From positions 67,440 to 131,439 of the forward strand of contig CAZBLH010000002.1 of the NCBI GenBank assembly GCA_964492775.1: a stretch of DNA of 64,000 bases, read 5' to 3'. Each line of letters begins with the position of its first letter. Position 1 is the stretch's first letter. Made by a program: the position numbers and the translations under genes. Origin of the DNA: WRDS01 sp964492775 (GTDB lineage: Bacteria; Actinomycetota; Coriobacteriia; Anaerosomatales; PHET01). The notes beneath the pieces are model-generated. The model was not told the origin of the DNA. It saw only the letters and a list, made by a program, of their open reading frames with translations, and searched no databases. Below are positions 8,218-16,409 of the stretch, one piece after another.

Positions 8218-8562
8218 ATGCACGAGATGGGAATAGCGCAGGGCATTCTCGATGCTGCAGTCGATGCCGCCAACGACGACGGCGGTCGTCCCATAACCGA
8301 AATACACGTGAGCGTCGGCGAACTCACAATGATTGTGGAGTTCGCGCTCAGATTCGCGTTCGATTCGCTGCGCGAAGGCACGCTGGCCGAGGGCGCCGAG
8401 CTCGTGGTGAACGCAGTCCCGGCGCGCTCGCGATGTGACGAATGCGGCCACGAGTACACCCATGACCGATTCCAGATGCTCTGCCCGGCGTGCGGGTCAC
8501 TCGCTGTGACGCTGCTCGCCGGCAAGGAGCTACAGATCGACTACATCGAGACGGAGGACTGA
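8218..8562 (+). CDS. hypA: Hydrogenase maturation nickel metallochaperone HypA
   Basis: Delivers nickel to [NiFe]-hydrogenase (or urease) with HypB. It starts MHEMGIA, and His2 is the conserved nickel ligand. The zinc site is formed by two CxxC pairs, Cys73/Cys76 and Cys89/Cys92. At 114 aa it is full length. hypB starts 3 nt after the stop. No hydrogenase structural gene or hypCDEF lies in the window, so the client enzyme must be encoded elsewhere. Confidence 0.96.
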   Translation: MHEMGIAQGILDAAVDAANDDGGRPITEIHVSVGELTMIVEFALRFAFDSLREGTLAEGAELVVNAVPARSRCDECGHEYTHDRFQMLCPACGSLAVTLLAGKELQIDYIETED

Positions 8563-8565
8563 GCG

Positions 8566-9246
8566 ATGGCGAAGATCGGCCTCGAGAAGCCCATCTTGGA
8601 TCGCAACGACAAGATCGCCGAGCAGAACCGGGCTACCTTCGATTCCGCGGGGGTGTTCGTCCTCGATCTGATGGCCTCGCCTGGAGCGGGCAAGACGTCG
8701 ACGATTCTCGCGACCATCGAGGCGCTTCGGGACCGGTACAACATCGCAGTGATCGAGGGCGACGTCGCCTCCAAGGTAGATGCCGAGAAGATCAAGGCGC
8801 GCGGCATACCTGCAGTACAGATCAACACTGGTGGCATCTGTCACCTGGAAGCCGACGTGATCTCGCGTGCAGTCAGCGAACTGGATCTCGCGGAGTTGGA
8901 CCTGATCATCATCGAGAACGTCGGCAATCTCGTTTGTCCTGCCGAGTTCTACCTCGGCGAACACGCCAAAGTGATGATCCTCTCGGTGCCCGAGGGCCAT
9001 GACAAGCCGTACAAGTACCCGGATATGTTCCAGATCACGGAGGCTGTGATCTTGAACAAGGTCGACACGATGCCCGTCTTCAACTTCGACGGAGCCGAGT
9101 TCCGCTCGGTCGTTGGCCAGCTGAACCCGAAGGCACCCATCTTCCCGATCTCAGCGACGACAGGGGAGGGCGTGGGGGCGTGGGCCGCATGGATCGCCGA
9201 GCGTGTCGAGGAGGTCCGGGCGGCGGCGGGCAAGGAGCAGCGATGA
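8566..9246 (+). CDS. hypB: Hydrogenase nickel-incorporation GTPase HypB
   Basis: SIMIBI-class GTPase that drives nickel insertion with HypA. The P-loop SPGAGKTS spans residues 38-45; the switch region contains the conserved nickel-site Cys in TGGICHLEA, and ENVGNLVCPAEF is the G3 region, with NKVD as the base-specificity motif. The N-terminal His-rich or CxxCGC nickel store of some HypB proteins is absent, so nickel storage is not expected. It overlaps the following HD gene by 4 nt (ATGA). Confidence 0.96.
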   Translation: MAKIGLEKPILDRNDKIAEQNRATFDSAGVFVLDLMASPGAGKTSTILATIEALRDRYNIAVIEGDVASKVDAEKIKARGIPAVQINTGGICHLEADVISRAVSELDLAELDLIIIENVGNLVCPAEFYLGEHAKVMILSVPEGHDKPYKYPDMFQITEAVILNKVDTMPVFNFDGAEFRSVVGQLNPKAPIFPISATTGEGVGAWAAWIAERVEEVRAAAGKEQR

Positions 9247-9797
9247 TCTCTCGCGACGAGGCCTTCGCGCTCGTCACCGAGCGCATCCCTCAGGCGAACC
9301 TACTCTCGCACTGCGTCGCCACTGAGATCATCATGGAGGCGCTCGCCGAGCGGCTCGGCCTGGGCTCGGAGGATGTGGAGCGCTGGGCACTCACAGGCCT
9401 GCTGCACGATCTCGACTATGCCGAGACGGGCGATGACCCCGAGCGCCACGGCCTGATCACTGTCGAGCTGCTCGAAGGCGTGCTCGATGACGAGATGCTC
9501 CACGCCATCCTTGCGCACGCCGGCAAGGCGCCGCGTGAGACGCAGATGGACCACGCGCTCTGGTGCGCCGATCCCACCACCGGGTTCATTGTGGCCACCG
9601 CACTCGTGCGTCCCGACCGCTCACTCGAAGGTGTCGAAGTCAAGAGCCTGAAGAAGCGCTGGAAGGAGAAGGCCTTCGCCCGCGGTGCGAACCGCGAGCA
9701 AATGGCCGGGCATGAGGCTCTTGGGCTGGAGCGTGAGGAGTTCCTCGCGCTTGCGCTCGACGCGATGAAGGCCCGCCACGCCGAGGTCGGACTCTAG
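9243..9797 (+). CDS. HD-domain phosphohydrolase-like protein
   Basis: 184-residue HD superfamily protein. The metal-binding pattern is His23, His55-Asp56 (LLHDLDYA), His69, His92 and Asp110, as in HDIG-type proteins, so metal-dependent phosphohydrolase activity is plausible; the substrate is unknown. ATG 9243 overlaps the hypB stop by 4 nt, which fixes the start and suggests translational coupling. The helical C-terminus has no recognised motif. Co-location with hypAB may be incidental. Confidence 0.85.
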   Translation: MISRDEAFALVTERIPQANLLSHCVATEIIMEALAERLGLGSEDVERWALTGLLHDLDYAETGDDPERHGLITVELLEGVLDDEMLHAILAHAGKAPRETQMDHALWCADPTTGFIVATALVRPDRSLEGVEVKSLKKRWKEKAFARGANREQMAGHEALGLEREEFLALALDAMKARHAEVGL

Positions 9798-9913
9798 CCG
9801 ACGCGCGTCTCCGCACCGCCCCGCTCAAGGCATCCTCGGCGCGTCCCTCGCTGCAACCCAAACACCATCGGTTGACGCCGTGTGTATACTCGGCTGCAAT
9901 CATTCCGCGTGCC

Positions 9914-9931
9914 AGGAGGTCGCGTCAGTTG
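9914..9931 (+). promoter_or_regulatory. RBS deciding a TTG start for topA
   Basis: AGGAGG at 9914-9919 stands 9 nt before TTG 9929. The protein then begins MKLVVTEKN, the expected start of the Toprim domain. The frame is open for another 57 bases upstream, but that stretch lacks an RBS and includes TATACT (9885-9890). Confidence 0.75.
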
Positions 9932-12445
9932 AAGCTTGTAGTCACCGAGAAGAACATCGCCGCCAAGAAGCTTGCCGAGATGCTCGCTGTCGGCAAGTCG
10001 AAGGCAGACAAGGTCTACTCGACCGCGGTCTACCGCTTCCGGCGCGATGGCGAGGACTGGGTGTCCATCGGTCTGAAGGGCCACATCCTGGGCGTTGAGT
10101 TCCCCACCAAGCTCCGGTTCGATGCCGAACGAGGCGCGTGGAAGGCCGTCTGGGAAGAGGGCCCTGAGACCGCTGCCAAGATTCCGGGTCTGCCAACACC
10201 GCCGTGGGAAGAGCGGCGTAAGCCCTATCTCAAAGATGGCATCGATCTCAAGTCCTGGAAGCTTGATGCGCTTCCTTATCTAGTGTGGGCGCCTGTGGGC
10301 AAAGCCCCGGCGGAGCGGGAGATCATCCGCTCGCTGAAGAAGCTCGCGAAAGAGGCGGACGAGATCATCATCGCGACCGACTTCGACCGGGAAGGCGAGC
10401 TTATCGGCAGCGATGCCCGCGGGCTGGTTCGGGCGGTCAACAAGCAGGCACCGGTGTACCGAGCACGGTTCTCGGCGATCACCAAAGATGAGCTGGAGCG
10501 CGCCTTTGCTGACCTTTCCGAGGTTGACGACTGCCTGGCCCAAGCGGGAGAGTCCCGCCAGGACATCGATCTGATCTGGGGCGCGGTGCTTACCCGTTAT
10601 CTGACGATGGCCAAGTTCTCCGGGTACGGCAACGTGCGCTCGGCGGGTCGCGTGCAGACCCCGACGCTCGCCCTCGTCGTCGAGCGTGAGCTCGAGCGTG
10701 AAGCCTTCGTGCCCGAGACGTACTGGCAGGTGCGCGCCCGCTTCGCCGAGCCTGGCGAGGGCACCGAGTTCTCGGCGGGACACGCCACCGACCGGTTCAA
10801 GAACGCCGCGGAGGCCGAGGCCGTGATGGCCGCCGTGGAGGGCAAGAACGACGGGCGTGTCACAGCGGTCGAGCGCAAGAAGCGCAAGGTCGCCCCGCCC
10901 ACACCTTTCAACACTACCGAGCTCCAGGCCGCCGCGTCCCGCGAAGGGCTCTCGCCCGCAAGAACGATGCGCATCGCCGAGACGCTCTATATGAACGGTC
11001 TCATCAGCTACCCGCGTGTCGACAACACCGTCTACCCGCCTTCGCTGGACCTCCAGGGTATCCTGGGCTCACTGTCGGAGGTTGCCGCCTATCGTGACTA
11101 CGCGAAGCGCCTGCTGGCCGCTCCAGGTGGATTGAAGCCCACGCGCGGCAAGAAGGAAACGACCGACCACCCGCCGATCCACCCGACGGCAGCAGCCAAC
11201 CTCGACAAGCTCAAGCCCGAGGAGGCGAAGCTCTACAACCTCGTCGCTCGGCGTTTCATGGCAACGCTTTCCGGTCCCGCGACCATCGAGGGCACCAAGG
11301 TGACAATCGAGGTGGGCGGAGAGCCGTTCGTTGCGCGCGGAGACGTGCTAATGGACGCGGGCTTCCGCGAGATCTATCCGTACGGCCTCAAGAAGGACGA
11401 GCAGCTTCCTGCGCTCGCCGAGGGCGGCACCGTCGACTTTCTCGGCGCTGAGCTTGCCGAGAAGCAGACTGAGCCGCCCGCACGCTATGGCCAGGGCACA
11501 CTTCTGCAGGAGATGGAGAAGCGCGGCCTCGGGACCAAGGCAACGCGCCACAGCATCATCGAGCGCCTGATCAACGTGGGCTACGTCGAGGAAGCTGAGA
11601 CAGGACGCGCCCTCGTGCCGACTTGCCGCGGGCGCGCCGTCATAGAGGTCCTCACGAGCTACGCGCCGCGCATCACGACGCCGGATATGACCGCCGAGCT
11701 CGAGAGTGAGATGGATGACATCGCCAATGGGCGGAGCGAGCGCGAAGACGTGGTGCGCCACTCGCGCGACCTTCTCGGCAAGATCATGGACGAGCTGCTG
11801 CCCAAAACCGGTGATGTCGGTGAGATGCTGCGTGTCGCCACGGCCGAGGATGCGCGCGTGGGCAAGTGCCCGAAGTCAGGACACGACCTGTTGGTGAAGT
11901 CATCAGCGAAGACGCGCGGGCAGTTCGTAGGCTGTGCGGGGTGGCCTGATTGCGATGTCGTGTACCCGCTCCCGCAGGGCAAGATCGACGCCGTCGAAGA
12001 GCCCTGCCCCGAGTGCGGCACGCCGCAGATCCGGGTCACACAGTTCCGGAGCAAGCCGGTGGTGCGCTGCCTCGACCCCGAGTGCAAGACCAACTTCGAG
12101 GCCCAGGTCGACTTGGGCGAGTGCCCGACGTGTCGTGCGCAGGAGCGGCCGGGCGGCAGACTGCTGTCCCAGCGGTCCAAGAACCTGAAGCGGTTCGCGC
12201 GTTGTACCAACTACGACGAGTGTGGCACGAGCTACCCGCTGCCGCAGCATGGGGAGCTTGCTGCCACCGGCGAGATATGCGACCCATGCGGCTCGCCGAT
12301 GGTCATCGTGACCACGCGTCGGGGCCCGTGGAAGATCTGCATCGATCCGAAGTGTCCCGCCAAGGCCGAGCAGGCCGAGAAGAAGCCGGCCAAGAAGGCC
12401 GGGGGCACGCGGAAGCCGGCTGCGAAGCGCGCGAAGAAATCCTGA
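9929..12445 (+). CDS. topA: DNA topoisomerase I, archaeal-type (type IA)
   Basis: Relaxes negative supercoils by transient single-strand cleavage. Starting at TTG 9929 it is 838 aa. The Toprim domain has KLVVTEKNIAAKKL at the N-terminus and the acidic DFDREGE motif at 151-157. The catalytic tyrosine is Tyr361 in GLISYPRVDNTVYP; that wording and TPFNTTELQAAAS before it resemble archaeal (notably haloarchaeal) TopA more than the usual bacterial form. The C-terminal third has several four-cysteine zinc ribbons (for example CPECG, CLDPEC, CPTC, CDPCG) and ends in a Lys/Ala-rich basic tail. It stands alone between an HD protein and a nitrilase-like gene. Confidence 0.93.
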   Translation: MKLVVTEKNIAAKKLAEMLAVGKSKADKVYSTAVYRFRRDGEDWVSIGLKGHILGVEFPTKLRFDAERGAWKAVWEEGPETAAKIPGLPTPPWEERRKPYLKDGIDLKSWKLDALPYLVWAPVGKAPAEREIIRSLKKLAKEADEIIIATDFDREGELIGSDARGLVRAVNKQAPVYRARFSAITKDELERAFADLSEVDDCLAQAGESRQDIDLIWGAVLTRYLTMAKFSGYGNVRSAGRVQTPTLALVVERELEREAFVPETYWQVRARFAEPGEGTEFSAGHATDRFKNAAEAEAVMAAVEGKNDGRVTAVERKKRKVAPPTPFNTTELQAAASREGLSPARTMRIAETLYMNGLISYPRVDNTVYPPSLDLQGILGSLSEVAAYRDYAKRLLAAPGGLKPTRGKKETTDHPPIHPTAAANLDKLKPEEAKLYNLVARRFMATLSGPATIEGTKVTIEVGGEPFVARGDVLMDAGFREIYPYGLKKDEQLPALAEGGTVDFLGAELAEKQTEPPARYGQGTLLQEMEKRGLGTKATRHSIIERLINVGYVEEAETGRALVPTCRGRAVIEVLTSYAPRITTPDMTAELESEMDDIANGRSEREDVVRHSRDLLGKIMDELLPKTGDVGEMLRVATAEDARVGKCPKSGHDLLVKSSAKTRGQFVGCAGWPDCDVVYPLPQGKIDAVEEPCPECGTPQIRVTQFRSKPVVRCLDPECKTNFEAQVDLGECPTCRAQERPGGRLLSQRSKNLKRFARCTNYDECGTSYPLPQHGELAATGEICDPCGSPMVIVTTRRGPWKICIDPKCPAKAEQAEKKPAKKAGGTRKPAAKRAKKS

Positions 12446-12548
12446 CCGACACCGCCGTCCCGGTCAGATTCCGCGGCAATGGGGCATCTAGTCTGCAGAC
12501 CGCAGATTCGGTCTCGGGAGTGTCACCGCGACGGACTGGGGGTCAGCG

Positions 12549-13262
12549 ATGCGCATCGCTGTGATAGAGCACCGGCTATGCTCAACGACCGGTGAGGATG
12601 CTGCCGCATTGGCGGAGGCGGTCGTGTCCGCCGCTCGTGACGGTGCCGAGGTCGTCTTCCTGCCCGCCGTGTTCGATTCTCTTGACGCCGCGGCTCAGCG
12701 CGCGTTCTCCGATGGCGTTGCGGGTGTATCGGCGACGTGGCTGCTACCGAGGGTCGAGTCGCGAGCGCTCGGCCAGGCATTCTCGGCCATGCCGATCTTT
12801 GGCGCCGGTGAGAGGCTCGGGTCCGTCGCCCTTGTCCACGGCGACTCGTGTTTCGACTCGGGAGCGATCGCCGAGGTGGCTACATCCGAGCCCGCAGTGC
12901 TCGTGATGACACCGCTCAGTGAGAACGAACTGCAGGCCGAGGCGGTGCTCGAATTTGCGATCGGGCTCTCGGAGTCCGTCGCGCCGCTTGTGGTGGTCGC
13001 CGAGCCGGTCGGTGGCGGCTTCGGCGAGCCAGGGCAGGGCGGCAGTGCGATCGTCCTTCTCGGCAAGGTGCTTGCCGAGGCGCTCGGGCCAGACGGGGGC
13101 GTGCTGTTTGCCGAGGTGCCGGAGCCGCTGCCTCGGCCGTCGCCGCCGGAGCCGCTGCCTGCCGTCCCGACGATACTCGCGCAGCGTGCTGCCACGCATG
13201 CAGGCCGCAAACTTGACATGGGCTATCTCGCGGACCTCTCCGATGGGGCAGCGTCGCAGTAG
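12549..13262 (+). CDS. Degenerate nitrilase-superfamily-like protein
   Basis: 237-residue protein whose layout recalls carbon-nitrogen hydrolases: MRIAVIEHRLC at the start, an EVVFLPAVF strand where active enzymes have a catalytic Glu after FP, and GGSAIVLLGKVLAEAL near the end, like the nitrilase SxIxxPxGxVL motif. The Glu-Lys-Cys triad is not recognisable, so catalysis by the usual route is unlikely. The last 50 residues hold a Pro-rich stretch and a short hydrophilic tail. It could be a structural or regulatory derivative. Start ATG 12549; mdh follows 108 nt later. Confidence 0.6.
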   Translation: MRIAVIEHRLCSTTGEDAAALAEAVVSAARDGAEVVFLPAVFDSLDAAAQRAFSDGVAGVSATWLLPRVESRALGQAFSAMPIFGAGERLGSVALVHGDSCFDSGAIAEVATSEPAVLVMTPLSENELQAEAVLEFAIGLSESVAPLVVVAEPVGGGFGEPGQGGSAIVLLGKVLAEALGPDGGVLFAEVPEPLPRPSPPEPLPAVPTILAQRAATHAGRKLDMGYLADLSDGAASQ

Positions 13263-13293
13263 GCGTTTGTGCGCGGGTAGCGACCGTGGCGCG

Positions 13294-13302
13294 TGCTAGA
13301 AT
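13294..13302 (+). promoter_or_regulatory. Extended -10 element upstream of mdh
   Basis: TGCTAGAAT (TGn followed by TAGAAT at 13297-13302) lies 69 nt before the mdh start. No good -35 hexamer is seen, as expected for an extended -10 promoter. The same nine bases occur before thyX. Confidence 0.45.
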
Positions 13303-13370
13303 CGCGGTGAATCCGGCCGCCTCAGATGCCTGCGGCTTCCACCCGGGCACTTTCGTTTGAAGGGACACCC

Positions 13371-14306
13371 GTGACGTATCCGAAGGTGACCGTGGTCGGC
13401 GCTGGGCAGGTCGGCGCGACCGCGGCCGAACTCCTGCTCCTGCGCGATCTTGCCGACGTCGTGCTCATTGACGTTGCCGAGGGCCTGCCTCAAGGCAAGG
13501 CGCTCGACCTGATGCACATGCGGTCGATCGAGGACTTCGGTCCGCGCGTGACCGGCACGAACGACTACGCGGACACGGCCGGCAGCGACGTCGTCGTCAT
13601 CACCGCCGGTATTCCGCGGCGACCGGGGATGACCCGCGATGACCTGCTCGCCACCAACAGCGAGATCATGCGCTCGGTCATCACCCAAGCTGCAGCGGTT
13701 TCGCCGGACGCCGTCTTCATCTGCGTCACGAATCCGCTCGACATCATGACCTACCTCGCTCACAAGGAGTCGGGCCTGCCCGCCGAGCGCGTCATCGGCA
13801 TGGGCGGCGTCCTCGACTCGGCACGTTTCGCCTTCGCGATTGCCGAGAAGACCGGCGCGGGCATCTCGGAGATCGAGGCGCTTGCGATAGGCGCGCACGG
13901 TGATGCGATGGTGCCGATGCCGCGCTTCTCGACCGTGGCCGGGCGCGCGCTCGGCGAGATTCTCTCCGCCGATGATGTCGAGGCGCTCGTGCAGCGCACC
14001 ATCTTCGGTGGCGCGGAGGTGGTCGGGCTGCTCAAGGCCGGCTCGGCGTTCTATGCGCCCGCGGCTTCGATCGTCGCGATGGTGCGCGCCGTGCTCGAGG
14101 ACTCGGGCACCGTGCTCCCGAGCTGCGTGCTGCTGCGCGGTGAGTACGGCATCGAAGATGTGTACCTTTCGGTTCCGGCCAAGCTGGGCCGGGCCGGAGT
14201 GCTCGGCATCGACGAGCTGCCGCTCAATGATGCCGAGCGGCATGCGCTGCAGCTCTCCGCGGCAACCGTCGCCAACTCACTCGATGCCCTAGGGTTGCGA
14301 GGCTAG
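13371..14306 (+). CDS. mdh: Malate dehydrogenase (NAD-dependent)
   Basis: Interconverts malate and oxaloacetate. GTG 13371, preceded by AAGGGA, gives 311 aa; upstream in-frame codons add only unconserved residues. The Rossmann motif GAGQVG is near residue 8, the substrate-binding arginines sit in PRRPGMTRDDLLATN, and the catalytic His is in AIGAHGDAMVPMPR, as in the lactate-dehydrogenase-like malate dehydrogenases. The next genes encode both fumarase subunits, starting 1 nt after the stop, so the three form a C4-dicarboxylate operon that could run oxidatively or reductively to fumarate. Confidence 0.95.
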   Translation: MTYPKVTVVGAGQVGATAAELLLLRDLADVVLIDVAEGLPQGKALDLMHMRSIEDFGPRVTGTNDYADTAGSDVVVITAGIPRRPGMTRDDLLATNSEIMRSVITQAAAVSPDAVFICVTNPLDIMTYLAHKESGLPAERVIGMGGVLDSARFAFAIAEKTGAGISEIEALAIGAHGDAMVPMPRFSTVAGRALGEILSADDVEALVQRTIFGGAEVVGLLKAGSAFYAPAASIVAMVRAVLEDSGTVLPSCVLLRGEYGIEDVYLSVPAKLGRAGVLGIDELPLNDAERHALQLSAATVANSLDALGLRG

Positions 14307-14307
14307 C

Positions 14308-15150
14308 GTGATCACCGCCGAGCGGATCGCCGAGGCGGTCTCCAGGCTCGTTCCAGAGGCCGCGTTCACCATGCGTGCGGATGTCGCACGCGCGCTCTCA
14401 GCGGCGGCTGAGTCGGAGCGCTCCGAGCGTGGGCGGGCGGTCCTCAGCCAGATGATCGAGAACGAGCGGTTGGCCCGTGAGGGCCGGATACCGCTGTGCC
14501 AGGACACAGGCACCGTCTGGGTACGCATCGAGCTTGGCAGCGAGGAGACGCTTACCGGGAACGTGCAGACCGAGGTCAACGCTGCGGTCGCCGAGGCGTA
14601 CCGCTCGGCAGGCCTCAGGATGTCCGTTGTCTACGATGCCCTGCTGGAGCGCGTGAACACCGGCGACAACACGCCGGCGTTCATCGAGCTGGTCTGGCGG
14701 CCGGGTACCGGGGCGACCGTGAGCGTGATGCTCAAAGGCGGCGGCTCAGACAACGCGTCCCGAGTCGAGATGCTGCCCCCGAGCGCCGGCTATGCGGGCG
14801 TCAAGGAGTTCGTGCTCAAGACAGTCACGGAGCGGGCGACAGGAGCCTGCCCTCCGCTGCTTGTCGGCGTCGGCGTGGGCACGACCTTCGACAAGGTCGG
14901 GGCGCTTGCGAAGCGCGCGCTCCTGCGGGAGATCGGCACGATTCCCAAGGACGATCGCGTCGCAGAGTTGGAGGCGGAGCTGCTCGAGGCCGTCAACGCG
15001 ACCGGAATCGGCCCTGCCGGGCTCGGTGGCGACACGACCGCGCTCGCGGTCCATCTTGCGACGGCGCCGTGTCACATTGCCGCTCTCCCGGTCGCCGTGA
15101 ACCTGGGATGCTGCGCCGTGCGGAGCGCCACCGTCGAGGTGGTCTCGTGA
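14308..15150 (+). CDS. Class I fumarate hydratase, alpha subunit
   Basis: N-terminal/catalytic half of the oxygen-sensitive [4Fe-4S] fumarase (or closely related L-tartrate dehydratase), hydrating fumarate to malate. Cluster-ligand cysteines are expected in the IPLCQDTGT and TGACPPLL motifs, both present; GGGSDNASRVEMLPPSAG is the substrate-site loop. Length 280 aa is typical of the separate alpha subunit. GTG 14308 begins 1 nt after the mdh stop. The beta subunit overlaps the stop by 1 nt. Fumarase is favoured over tartrate dehydratase by the mdh neighbour. Confidence 0.93.
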   Translation: MITAERIAEAVSRLVPEAAFTMRADVARALSAAAESERSERGRAVLSQMIENERLAREGRIPLCQDTGTVWVRIELGSEETLTGNVQTEVNAAVAEAYRSAGLRMSVVYDALLERVNTGDNTPAFIELVWRPGTGATVSVMLKGGGSDNASRVEMLPPSAGYAGVKEFVLKTVTERATGACPPLLVGVGVGTTFDKVGALAKRALLREIGTIPKDDRVAELEAELLEAVNATGIGPAGLGGDTTALAVHLATAPCHIAALPVAVNLGCCAVRSATVEVVS

Positions 15151-15728
15151 TGCCGCAGCGTGAACCGATTCGCATCGACATGCCGGCATCGCGCGAGCGG
15201 CTTGCGGAGTTGCGCGCTGGCGACGAAGTCCGGTTGTACGGCCCCGTCTACACGGCGCGCGATGCGACACATGTGCGCTTGCTTGAAGAGCTGCGCACAG
15301 ACGGTGTGCTGCCGTACGGGCTCATTGGTCAGACGCTCTTCTATGCGGGGCCGACGCCAGCGGTGGCGGGGCGCCACGGCGGCGCAGTCGGTCCGACGAC
15401 CGCCAAACGCATGGACTTCGCCACACCGGAGCTCCTGGCGGCGGGTATCGTTGCGACCATCGGCAAGGGTACTCGCAGCGAAAAGGTACGTGAGGCGTGC
15501 CGGGCCACCGGCAGCGTGTACTTCGCTGCGGTGGGCGGTGCTGCTGCCCTGCTCGCGTCGCACGTCGCATCGGCCGAGACGGTAGCCTATCCTGAGCTCG
15601 GCACAGAAGCGCTGGTGCGCATGGTGCTCGACGGATTCCCTGCGTGGGTCGCGATCGACTCGGCGGGTATTGACCTGTATGCAACCGCGCCTCGGCAATG
15701 GCGCGATACGTTAGCGAGTGTCGAGTGA
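15150..15728 (+). CDS. Class I fumarate hydratase, beta subunit
   Basis: C-terminal-domain subunit of the two-subunit class I fumarase. ATG 15150 overlaps the alpha-subunit stop by one base (TGATG). The protein is 192 aa with family motifs GDEVRLYGPVYTARDATH near the start, AGPTPA, GPTTAKRMD and GKGTRS, ending in a short C-terminal region with WVAIDSAGIDLYA. It forms the enzyme with the preceding subunit. Its stop overlaps the possible GTG start of tmk. Confidence 0.94.
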   Translation: MPQREPIRIDMPASRERLAELRAGDEVRLYGPVYTARDATHVRLLEELRTDGVLPYGLIGQTLFYAGPTPAVAGRHGGAVGPTTAKRMDFATPELLAAGIVATIGKGTRSEKVREACRATGSVYFAAVGGAAALLASHVASAETVAYPELGTEALVRMVLDGFPAWVAIDSAGIDLYATAPRQWRDTLASVE

Positions 15729-16408
15729 CGTTCGAGGATCCACATTCTTCTGCGCGGCGCACAGTACCCGGCCTCTTCATCACGTTCGAGGGCGGTGAGG
15801 GCTCTGGCAAGTCGACGCAGATACGCATGCTGGCGCAGCGGCTGCGCGAGGGTGGCCTGACCGTGCGCACCGTTCGAGAGCCCGGCGGCACGGTGGTAGG
15901 AGAGGCTGTCCGAACGCTGCTTCTCGATCCCGAGCATGAGGGGCTCGACGCGCGCGCCGAACTGCTCTTGTACGAAGCCTCGCGTGCCCAGCACGTGGCC
16001 CAGGTAATCGCGCCAGCGCTTGCTGCCGGAGAGATCGTACTCTGCGACCGGTACACAGACTCGTCGCTCGCGTATCAGGGCCATGGCCGTGGTCTGCCGG
16101 TGACCGAAGTCGCGACGCTCAACCAGATCGCCAGCGGCGGGCTGGCGCCAGAGCGCACGCTGCTCCTCGACATCGAGCCTGAGCTGGGCATCCAGCGAGC
16201 CACCGCCGTCGCTGTGGATCGCCTCGAACGTGAGAGCCTGGCGTTTCACGAGCGGGTGCGCGAGGGATTCCTCTCGGTCGCCCGTGCCGAGCCCGACCGC
16301 GTCCGCGTCATCGATGCTTCGGGCAGCGTCGCTGAGGTTGCCGAGCGGGTGCTTGAGGCCGTGAGCGACATGCCTGTGATCACCGCAGCGCTCGGACAGC
16401 AGGACTGA
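15725..16408 (+). CDS. tmk: Thymidylate kinase
   Basis: Phosphorylates dTMP to dTDP. The P-loop FEGGEGSGKST lies about 25 residues from the start, the DRY-type motif is CDRYTDSSLAYQG, and a lid region is present. The GTG at 15725 overlaps the fumarase stop (GTGA), giving 227 aa; an in-frame ATG at 15698 inside the fumarase gene is possible but less likely. The terminal 15 residues are extra relative to many Tmk. It is followed by holB at 1 nt, the common tmk-holB pairing. Confidence 0.94.
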   Translation: MTFEDPHSSARRTVPGLFITFEGGEGSGKSTQIRMLAQRLREGGLTVRTVREPGGTVVGEAVRTLLLDPEHEGLDARAELLLYEASRAQHVAQVIAPALAAGEIVLCDRYTDSSLAYQGHGRGLPVTEVATLNQIASGGLAPERTLLLDIEPELGIQRATAVAVDRLERESLAFHERVREGFLSVARAEPDRVRVIDASGSVAEVAERVLEAVSDMPVITAALGQQD

Positions 16409-16409
16409 G

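Noticed and set aside
9872..9890. TTGACG with TATACT as a promoter for topA
   Set aside because: The hexamers are only 7 nt apart, too close for a sigma-70 type promoter; TATACT alone may still be used.
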